From: Cerioporus squamosus | Taxonomy: Eukaryota; Basidiomycota; Agaricomycetes; Polyporales; Polyporaceae | Assembly: GCA_022592435.1 (NCBI GenBank) | Contig: JABYQS010000032.1 | Span: 208,486 to 272,485, forward strand | Length of the DNA: 64,000 bases | Direction: 5' to 3' | Shown: positions 55,701-64,000 of the stretch, piece by piece | Layout of the letters: every line of letters begins with the position of its first letter | How positions within the stretch are numbered: position 1 is the first letter of the stretch | Notes under the pieces: model-generated | The model's database searches: none | What the model was told of the DNA's origin: nothing | The model's input: the letters and a program-made list of their open reading frames with translations, nothing else | Translations under genes and position numbers: made by a program

Positions 55701-56277
55701 ATGACTATATCCATTGCCCATCCCACTTCCATGACTAAGCTTCGTAAGAAGGAGACCTTTCATGCAAAGAAACATTCCGACTCTTCCTCGCCACTGGATG
55801 ATTGGGCTACTGGTAAGTCACATGTTCTACTTGCCATCACGAACTTCCTCAAAGCTCGCGGCGAAGCCCATCGCTTCATAGTACTAGGACCCACCGGGAA
55901 CAGTGCATCCCTTATTGGAGGATCTACATATCACTCTGTCCTTGATATCGCTCTCCCTTCCCATAAAACCTCGACAACTATCACCTCATTTCAGAAACTG
56001 CGCAGCCACTTGCAACACGTAGATCTGATTTTGCTAGACGAGGTGTCCATGATCTCTTGCGTCGACCTTTTCCACATCAACTCACGCCTTTCCTAAGCAT
56101 TTCCGCAAAGCGGCCACTCCTTTGGCGGCAAGAGCGTAATCCTCACAGGTGACTTTGCCCAACTACCACCCCCCGACGGGCTCCTGCTCTATACAGCTCC
56201 GCTGTAGATGAGTGGTCTTCTGCTGCGACAGAATCTGCGCAACAGAGCGCAATCAGAAAGGTGTTATGGCATCAGTT
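55701..56277 (+). pseudogene. Helitron Pif1-type helicase, first part
   Basis: Walker A-like ATGKSHVLLAITNFL, VLGPTGNSASLIGGSTYHS, Walker B LILLDEVSMIS and GKSVILTGDFAQLPPP identify the Pif1 helicase domain of Helitrons, which unwinds DNA for rolling-circle transposition. A stop near 56094 and frame changes break it. The fragment is interrupted at 56278 by the Copia 5' LTR and resumes at 61540. Confidence 0.85.
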
Positions 56278-56493
56278 TGTTGAAGTATAGTGATACTCAT
56301 GGCCATTTACTTACACTATGGACTCTTTATGTTTACTTACCGTATTGTATCTCTTTTACTGACTATAACTTATCAGACTTACTTACTTTACTGATGTCCT
56401 TTGTACACATTCTGATGTACTTAGTCTCGAGCCTCAGCGGCTATGTTGTCTATCCACTTCTGCTCTCGACTCCTCTCTTGTGCCACTTCAACA
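56278..56493 (+). repeat. Copia 5' LTR
   Basis: 216 bp with TG...CA ends, followed by ggttatgagccc as a likely primer site region. Confidence 0.9.
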
Positions 56494-56576
56494 GGTTATG
56501 AGCCCTGTGTTGCTCTAACCAGGGAACCTGCTCAGAACAACGCTCAACTGCTTTACTCCCACTACTCTACTGCAAG

Positions 56577-59500
56577 ATGTCGACTGGTTCTGAGATCGTT
56601 ACACGCACCAAGATCGAGCCACTCAAAGCCACCGAAGACTGGACCATATGGTCAGTCCAGATGGAAGACCTTCTGTGGGAGACGAAGCTCTGGCCATATG
56701 TCAGCAACAAGAAGAAGAGGCCGGTGTTTCCGGACAGACACATGGTCACCGCGGCAGAACAAGACCAGCTGGACGAGTGGGATCAGAAGGACCGGAGCGC
56801 GCTGAGCGGGATACGGACAAGGCTCGGCAAAACCCTAAACCCTAAGAACTTCGAGACGCGCGGTCTGGAGAAGATTCTCAATGTCAAGCGCAAGATCGCA
56901 GCGTCGCAATACACGGATGGGGAGGAGTTGGACACATGGTTGCAGCAGATGGTCGAGTGGCGGGAGGAGCTGATCAATCTTGGCAGGAATATACCAGACG
57001 ATGAGTTCTCCATTACGCTACTCACTGCTCTTCCAAAGTCCTGGGATGCATTCACCAATGCCGTCAGCAACCAGGAGATCCTCGATGTGGACAAGCTCCA
57101 GGGGCGGATCCGTGAGCACGCGCGCAGGATGCAGCCCAGTTCAGAGGCCGCGCTAGTCACCAAGCACAAGTTCGCGAGCGGCGGACGCTCCGGAGGAAAC
57201 CCGGAGCATGATCGCGATCATGAAGGGTGTTATGGATGTGGGCAGATGGGCCACATCAAGCGCTTCTGCCCAGAGCGACAAAAGAAGTCGGGGAGTGGAG
57301 GACAGAGCGACAGGAAGCGTGGTGACAGCGCGAGGAAGGGCTACCACAAGAGGAAGGGAGGCGGTTCTCGCGCGATGGTGTCAAAAGAGTCCGACTCTGA
57401 ATCTGACTCCAGTTCCGACTACGCATACACGTTGATCGAGGAGGCAGACGAAGAGTTCGCCCTCACGCTTGTGGACGCCGAGGCATGGATTGCGGACTCG
57501 GCCACCACTTCGCACGTCGCGCGCGAGCGGCACATGTTCACCGACTACCGTGATACGCCCGGAAAGACACTGCAAGGAGCTGGATCCACGCCCATCCTTG
57601 GACGCAGAACAATTCATTTCACGTTCCGGTGCAAGGACAAGGACACGACCGTTATGTTGCGTGACGTCGTTCATGCACCCGGAGTCCCACACAACCTCAT
57701 CTCAGTCGAATGCGTCGAGGCAAGCAGGCACCTCGTCAAGCTCGGTGGCAGTCGGATCTGCTTCAAGAACGCGAAGGGACGCGCGTACGCAATTGGGAAG
57801 CGCATCGGCAATTACCTCTACGAGATGGACAGACACGCGGAGATCTCGACAACCGAGAGATCGTACGCGACAGCGGTATGTCGCCCGAGATGGAAGCCGA
57901 CTTATCATCAATGGCATTGCATCCTAGGTCACCCGGGCATGAAAGCCATCATCGCCATGTACAAGAAGGGCCTTGTAACAGGCATGGAGGTCGACGAGTC
58001 GGAGCCTCCAATGGACCAATGCGAGGCATGCGTACAGGGCAAGCAGACGGTGGCGTCATACCCGAAGAAGTCGGAGACGGAGTTCACGGAGATCGGGGAG
58101 ATGACAGTGATGGATACGTGGGGGCCAGCGTCGACGGTGGGAATTTGGGGAGAGCGGTATTGGTGGGCGTTCACAGACGGAAAGGGGCGGTGATCTAGAC
58201 GTGCGTTCGGCAAGCACAAATACGAGGCCTTCGGGCATTTCAAGGACTACAAGGCGTATGTCGAGAACAAGTTCGGTGTGAAGCTCAAGAAGATCCGCTG
58301 TGACAACGGCGGCGAGTTCATCAATGACGAGTTCACCGCCTATCTACAGGCCAAGGGCATTGAACTGGACACAACCGCACCAAAGTCCTCTGCGCAGAAC
58401 GGAATTGCAGAATGTACTTGCCGGACAGTCATGGAGCGCGTACGTACGATCATGATCGCGATGAAGATGCTGAAGTTCTTGTGGCCCGAAGCTGTGGCAC
58501 ACATCCTCTATCTGAAGAACTGACTGCCCACTCGTGCACTGAAGGACAAGACACCGGACGAAGTGTGGACCGGACAGAAGCCTGATGTCTTGAACCTACA
58601 AGAGTGGGGCTCCCGGTGCTGGGTTCTGACCTCTCCGGAATATCGGACCAAGCTTGACCCCAAATCAAAACCCATGTTCTTTATGGAGGTAGCCGACGGC
58701 AGCAAGGCCTGGCGGTACTACGACCCGGTTGCTTGGCGTGTTGGAAAGTCATGCAACATCATGTTCGCAGTCCCTAAACGAACCGTACAACAGGACGAGG
58801 ATGACTATGAGTACATTGAGCTTCCCTCTCAGCCGCTCGAGGGGGAGAATAGCAGCGCACGGGCACCAGAGAGTGACAGTGGTGCAGGGACGCAGGAGAG
58901 ACGAGCGGCGGAGAGTGTCAGTGGCGCAGAGGCACAAGGCGGGCAGATAACACCGTCAGATCAGCGCTCAGGGACGAGCAGAGGATGGGCGGAGGATTTT
59001 GAGGAGGCACCAGGACCAGGAGGAGCACAGCCATCCAGGGACGAGGCACCGAAGCGGGAGAAGCAGAAGGCGGCTGCACGGATCAACTACAAGGCACTCC
59101 ACGAGACCAGAGAGAAGGTCCCGTACGAGGAGGTGCATGTCTTGTGTTTGCTGACCCTGCATGGCACAGAGAGTGTCTCAGAGCCACAGAACCTCAAGGA
59201 GGCACAAGCTCAACCAGAGTGGCCTGACTGGCAGGCTGCAATGGAGGCTGAATACTCTCAACTTCAGAAACTCGGTACTTTTGAAGCGACGGACTTACCT
59301 GCAGGGAGGCACCCGATCGGCTGCAGATGGGTGTACAGGCTCAAGCGCAATTCGGAAGGGAGGATCGTCAGGTACAAGGCCCGGCTCGTGGCTCAAGATT
59401 TCAGTCAAGTCCCAGGCCTGGACTACTTCGAGACTTTCGCATCGGTCGTGCGAATGGACTCACTCCGGGTCCTGCTGGCCATTATTGCTGAACGCAAGAT

Positions 59501-60332
59501 GGTAGCGCGTCAGTATGACGTCGTCGGCGCGTACTTGAACGCTCCCGTGGAGGAGGAGATATACATGCGGCAACCCCCGGGTTTCAACGACGGATCTGGA
59601 TGTGTTCTCAGGCTCGTCAAAGCGCTGTACGGACTCAAGCCAGGTGGTTGGATGTGGAATCAGCACTTCAATACCACCATGGTCGAGAAGCTGAGTTTTC
59701 GACGGCTATCGGCAGACTTGTGCATATACATCAAGATGGTCCGTGGAGAGATGATTGTCTTTGGCATCCATGTAGATGACATGCTTGGCGGCGCGGACAT
59801 GACAGGACTGATGGACGACTTCGAGAAGCAACTCCAGCAGCACTATGACATCACTAGCCTTGGCAAACCACGTCTGCTGCTTGGTTTCGAGGTTGCGATG
59901 GATGAGCAGGCATCCACCATCACGATCAGACAGAGACAATACATCTTGTCAGCACTCAAGCGCTATGGAATGTCCGATTGCGCACCGGTCAGCATGCCCA
60001 TGGACCCGAACGTCAAGCTCCTCAAGGAGCCAGAGGACGCTGACCTTTCGGAGATGAAGGACATCCCATATCAGGCGGCCATCGGGACGTTGTTGTACGC
60101 GGCACTCGGGACACGCCCAGATATCAGCTACGCAGTCCAGACGCTGTCACAGTTTGCCTCGCACCCTGGCCCGGCTCACTGGACCGCAGTAAAATGCATG
60201 TTTCGCTACCTCAAGGGGTTGCTGGACTACGGGATAACCTATGGGCGTAAGGGGGAGCCGAGCGCGCGGGCGTTCTATGAGATTTCCGCTTGGAAGGATA
60301 CACAGATGCGGATTGGGGAGCAAACCCTGTAG
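56577..60332 (+). pseudogene. Copia Gag-Pol, two in-frame stops
   Basis: One frame with stops at 58191-58193 and 58521-58523. Gag part (WTIWSVQMEDLLW; zinc knuckle CYGCGQMGHIKRFC), protease-like WIADSATTSHVA, GAG-pre-integrase zinc region (HQWHCILGHPG, then CEACVQGK), integrase (IRCDNGGEFINDEF, SAQNGIAE), then RT (GCRWVYRLKRN, KARLVAQDFSQVPGLDYFET, YDVVGAYLNAPVEEEIYM, IHVDDMLGGA). Both stops are TGA; the second fits an Arg CGA to TGA change (KN-stop-LPTRAL). A frameshift near 60288 precedes RNase H. Not functional as read. Confidence 0.9.
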
Positions 60333-60455
60333 ACCGCAAGTCGATCTCAGGCTACGTGTTCTTAATTGGTAGTGGACTCGTCACGTGGAGCTCCAAGAAA
60401 CAGGTAGTTGTCGCACTATCCTCAACCGAAGCGGAGTACATGGCGGTGTCCTACG
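60290..60455 (+). pseudogene. Copia RNase H, 5' part
   Basis: EGYTDADWGANPVDRKSISG and SSKKQVVVALSSTEAEYMAV are the Copia RNase H signature. It lies one frame away from RT and is cut after MAVSY by the solo LTR. Confidence 0.88.
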
Positions 60456-61006
60456 TGTCACGGTCAGTGGACCAGCACCCCTTTTCATCTTCCCTGGAAG
60501 TTCCAGTTTCCCATCTCAACCCCTTTCCTACTTCATACACACCCCACTTCAGACTCCTTCATCTTGTTCTCGCACCCGTATGCTCTGTTCCCACGACCGC
60601 ATGCTTTGTTCTCGCACTTACCATCCTGTTACCATGTGTTTTCCCACCCTTTTGTCTCCCACTTGTACAGCCTTGCTCCCTTTCCCGCATGAGTCACTTC
60701 CACTGGCACGTGATTGTTCTGAGTAGACCAGTATATAAACCCCTCCCAGCACTTACCTAGTCCCCATCTCGACCTCTTGGTCATTGGGACTAGGTGCGCT
60801 TTTCCCCCATATACCTTGGTCATTGGGACTAGTCTGTCGCAGTGCGCATGAAGACTAGCTATCGACGACTTCGTGCCTTCGAGCTGGTCGTTGCTCTGCC
60901 CCCGTCGAGTTCTCTCTCTCTCTATCTCCCTTTCGGCTCCTCGCTGCTCGCCCCTCAGACCGTCGCCGATCGACGTCTGGTGTCTACGCGCCTAGTCGCC
61001 GCGACA
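60456..61006 (+). mobile_element. Solo LTR, copy 2 (551 bp), flanked by ctacg
   Basis: Starts TGTCACGGTCAGTGGACC and ends GCCGCGACA, with 5-bp target duplications ctacg (60451-60455 and 61007-61011). Lies inside the Copia RNase H. The spacer between its two internal ttgggactag tags is about 27 nt shorter than in the other copies. Confidence 0.92.
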
Positions 61007-61331
61007 CTACGCAGCCAGGCATGCCATCTGGATGTGCATGCTCCTAAGCGAGCTCACTTTCGATCAAGAGCAGGCAACATGTCTAAACGCGGACAACCTG
61101 TCAGCAATTGCACTGTCGAAGGACAACGTCCAACACACGCACATCGACATGAGGCACCATTTCATTTGGGAGTGTGTCGAGGCCAGGACTATCGCACTCA
61201 AATATGTCCCGACAAATGACAACATTGCGGACTTGTTCACGAAGGCGCTACCGCACGAGCATTTCCATTATCTGAGGAAGCAACTCGGCATTTTGTCGGA
61301 TGACGAGTTGAGGGGGAGTGTTGGAGTATAG
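61007..61331 (+). pseudogene. Copia RNase H, 3' part
   Basis: Resumes with MLLSELTFDQEQATCLNADN, SAIALSKD, HIDMRHHFIWECVEA and KYVPTNDNIADLFTKALP, the C-terminal RNase H and tail of Copia Pol. It ends at 61329-61331 inside the 3' LTR. Confidence 0.88.
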
Positions 61332-61534
61332 CGATACTCATGGCCATTTACTTACACTATGAGCTCTTTACGTTTACTTACCGTATTGTATCTCTTTTAC
61401 TGACTATAACTTATCGGACTTACTTACTTTACTGATGTCCTTTGTACACATTCTGATGTACTTAGTCTCGAGCCTCAGCGGCTATGTTATCTATCCACTT
61501 CTGCTCTCGACTCCTCTCTTGTGCCACTTCAACA
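61319..61534 (+). repeat. Copia 3' LTR
   Basis: 216 bp, differing from the 5' LTR at a few sites (for example TGTTGGAG versus TGTTGAAG). Confidence 0.9.
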
Positions 61535-61539
61535 CAGTT

Positions 61540-61984
61540 CACAACGGTGGTCATACTCCATCAGAACATGCACCAGAATGGGATGTCTGACGACGATATC
61601 CACTTTCGAACAGCGCTCAAGAACATGCAGTTTGCGCGCTGCATGAAGGAGGATATTGCCCTCCTCATGAGGCATGTACAGTCCAGCCAGGGACCGTCTG
61701 AAATGGGACATGATCATTTCCGCGATGTATCCATTATCACTGCTTGGAATGCTAATCGGGATGCTATCAATGCAGAACGGGTACGGGACTTCGCCAAAGC
61801 TTGTGAATTGCCTGTTCGTAGCTTCTTTTCATCAGACCTGTGGGGAAAGAATAAAGACGGAGCATCCAATTGCCAAGTGCAGCACCTTAATGACAGCACT
61901 GTAGACCCAGTGCACACAACAAACACGATCTGCCCACACATCCAAAGCATCCTCTGGAACTTACCCCCTGCGCTAACGAAACAT
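61540..61984 (+). pseudogene. Helitron Pif1 helicase, middle part
   Basis: FTTVVILHQNMHQNGMSDDD, FRTALKNMQFARCMKEDIAL and FRDVSIITAWNANRDAIN match the region of Helitron helicases after motif III. One open frame to LPPALTKH, where the next solo LTR is inserted. Confidence 0.85.
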
Positions 61985-62573
61985 TGTCGCAGCAACTAGG
62001 CGCGTAGACACCAGACGTCGATCGGCGACGGTCTGGGGGGCGAGCGGCAAGGAGCTGAAAGGGAGATAGAGAGAGAGAACTCGACGAGGGCAGAGCAATG
62101 ACCGGCTCGGAGGCACGAAGTCGTCGATAGCTAGTCTTCACGCGCACTGCGACAGACTAGTCCCAATGACCAAGCTTAAGGTATATTAGCACAGAGAAAA
62201 GGAAAAGTACATGGGGGAAAAGTGCACCTAGTCCCAATGACCAAGAGGTCGAGATGGGGACTAGGTAAGCGCTGGGAGGGGTTATATACTGGTCTACTCA
62301 GAACAATCACGTGCCAGTGAAAGTGACTCATGCGGAAAAGGGAGCAAGGCTGTACGAGTGGGAGACAAAAGGGTGGGAAAACACATGGTAACAGGATGGT
62401 AAGTGCGAGAACAAGGCATGCGGTCGTGCGGGAGCAGAGCATACAGGTGCGCATGCGAGAATGAGATCAAGGAGTCCAAAATGGGGTGTGTACGAAGTAG
62501 GAAAAGGGATCAAGTTGGGAAAATGAAACTTCCAGGGAAAGCGAAAAGGGGTGCTGGTCCACTGACCATGACA
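61985..62573 (-). mobile_element. Solo LTR, copy 3 (589 bp), flanked by aacat
   Basis: Minus-strand orientation: begins TGTCATGGTCAGTGGACC at 62573 and ends at 61985. Target duplications aacat at 61980-61984 and 62574-62578. Interrupts the Helitron helicase. Confidence 0.92.
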
Positions 62574-62578
62574 AACAT

Positions 62579-63350
62579 CATGCTGGCGTTCTCTATCTCT
62601 GTGGACATGCCTGTCCTGCTGAAGTACAATGAAGCCACTGAGCTGTGCGCTACGAATGGTGCAGCCATGACAGTGGTCAGTTGGGACTCCCATTGCATGA
62701 GCTGTGGCAAGTACACATTAGACACACTGTACGTCAAGCTTGCTAACCCTCCGCGCATGACGCCTCCCAGGGCTCTCTGAAAATGTAATCCCATTCACCA
62801 AGATGAAGAAGACTGTGAGATGCACCCTTCCTGCAGATGATCTTGTTGTCTATGTACAGCGCAAACAGGTGACAGTCCTACCAAACTTTGCTATGACTGA
62901 TTTTGCATCCCAGGGGCACACCCACCACTCCAACGTCTGCAAGCTCGAGTTCTGTAAGAACCACCAATCAAATATACATGCTTATCTCGCAGTTCTTCTC
63001 TTGAAGGTAATTGATAGTTGGCAAATTCGATAATACAAGATTCGCTCCGGGACATCATCTGCACTACACCGAGAGTTCAAGAACTAAATGCTGGACGACC
63101 TCACACACCTCCGTCTCGGAGACGAGTTATGCCCTTCTGTCGTTGGCGACAACCTGTGGCACCCTTCTGCGCACATTTCAAGCTTGGAAAGGAGTACACT
63201 ATGTGCCTTCCCATGTCCATCCAGCATTGAATTGGTCCAAGGCCCCGGCATCAGAGCTGACGCCATGCATAGATACCAGCAAGACCTTGATAGACCCCGA
63301 CCAGGTGACAGGCACCCTCACCCATAGTCATCCGGGAACAAAACATGCAG
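62579..63350 (+). pseudogene. Helitron Pif1 helicase, C-terminal part
   Basis: Continues with FSISVDMPVLLKYNEATELC, KYTLDTLYVKLANPP, VLPNFAMTDFASQGHTHHSN (helicase motif V/VI region), then MLDDLTHLRLGDELCPSVVG and FQAWKGVHYVPSHVHPALNW, the usual C-terminal tail. Frame changes and a stop near 62780 inactivate it. The Helitron 3' end (CTRR with hairpin) was not identified. Confidence 0.78.
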
Positions 63351-64000
63351 CGAATGAGTGCTGGACAGCGTCGCGTGCACCAGCACTGAAGAGATGGAAC
63401 TGTCAAATCAACGTAAACGCATCGCATATGTCAGCCCTGTGCCAGTTGCAACCACTTGGTCAACACTGTCTCTACGCTGAGAATGCTGCAGCCAATCCTT
63501 GCCATCAAGAGTCTTGCAACAGCTCAACTGATACCTAACTCGTGTGTCCACATCAACATCGCTGGTGAGTTATATAATTACATACACTTCAACTGTGCGG
63601 TGCAATATATCACAACTGGAGCCATTTCACTTGCCAGTATGCTGATCACACAAGCATTTTACTCCTTTTCTAGTAGACCAAAGCATAGCCTTTCCTCAGC
63701 CTGCCCAATCTGGCAGATCTTTATACTTACATTCTGGTATAGTTTTGACATAAATGCATTTTGGCCAGGGATATCATGCACTGCAATTGCATATACTGTA
63801 TACAAGCAAATTGACCCTTCTATGTTGATTGAAAAGGGTGAGATTGTGGACTTTTATGCTCTGTAATGTTGTGCCTCCATCCAATCCAAAAGGCAATGAA
63901 GGTCAATCATCTCTTTTTGACTAAATCTTCAACATCACTAAGCAGAGTATGCAAGTACAAAAGGTTAAGTTGTCATTATTGCCAATGGCTCCCATACTCA
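63351..64000. other. AT-rich right edge, no recognised gene
   Basis: From about 63540 the sequence is visibly more AT-rich than the rest. Plus-strand ORF 63456-63866 is hydrophobic in its middle and not recognised. This may be the Helitron 3' part or its target. Confidence 0.3.

Larger units (their letters stand above)
56278..61534 (+). mobile_element. Copia (Ty1-like) retrotransposon inserted in Helitron
   Basis: Two 216-bp LTRs (56278-56493 and 61319-61534), starting TGTTG(A/G)AGTATAG and ending CTTCAACA, are flanked by 5-bp duplications cagtt (56273-56277 and 61535-61539). The polypurine tract gagggggag precedes the 3' LTR. Domain order Gag, integrase, RT, RNase H is Ty1/Copia. A solo LTR of another family interrupts the RNase H region. 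Confidence 0.93.

Noticed and set aside
1..64000. CRISPR arrays, bacterial operons, tRNA or rRNA genes
   Set aside because: None seen; spliced introns and eukaryotic transposons make the first two implausible, and I found no cloverleaf-compatible tRNA by eye.

Overview
The window looks like a chromosome segment from an Agaricomycete basidiomycete, probably wood-decay or Polyporales-like (the clade is inference). Introns are GT-AG and about 45-65 nt long. The host gene families are typical of that class: a Pcl/Pho80-type cyclin, MYND, BTB/POZ and RING proteins. The mobile elements also fit: Tnp2-type CACTA, hAT with a BED finger, Tc1/mariner, Helitron, chromodomain Gypsy, Copia and LINE. Most of the sequence is transposon-derived. 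Nothing looks bacterial, viral or organellar.

Layout: (1) 1-2.9 kb is a hAT element read leftward off the window edge. Seven of its exons join in phase without a stop, and an array of ACCGGT motifs lies next to its terminal repeat. (2) 2.9-5.8 kb is a decayed LINE with an RNase H-like domain upstream of the reverse transcriptase (RT), cut by the hAT. (3) 5.8-8.4 kb holds a decayed nucleotidyltransferase-like gene, a repeat-rich remnant and a solo LTR. (4) 8.4-9.3 kb is an intact cyclin. (5) 9.3-13.4 kb has no recognised gene. (6) 13.4-17.3 kb is a CACTA transposase. (7) 17.7-21.3 kb has small multi-exon unknown genes and a TA-flanked MITE. (8) A segment of more than 1 kb with a 158-bp GC-rich minisatellite occurs twice (21.3 and 29.9 kb). 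Between the copies lie a MYND gene, a LINE fragment and a BTB gene. (9) A RING/coiled-coil gene is at 31.1-32.0 kb, then about 6 kb with little recognisable. (10) 38.5-40.1 kb is a complete Tc1/mariner with one stop codon. (11) 41.95-49.93 kb is a complete Gypsy with 720-bp LTRs that carries a spliced antisense gene. (12) 54.5-63.5 kb is a broken Helitron, split by a Copia element (itself split by a solo LTR) and by a second solo LTR.

By nesting, the Helitron is oldest, then the Copia, then the solo-LTR family. The RT and integrase frames of the LTR elements carry stops or frameshifts, so they look inactive as read. The hAT is the best candidate for an intact transposase.

The observations I consider least expected are two separate loci (40.40-40.56 and 51.00-51.19 kb) where a short segment is tandemly repeated and the downstream copy lacks exactly a GT...AG interval, and the antisense two-exon cysteine-cluster gene with its own TATA box inside the Gypsy.
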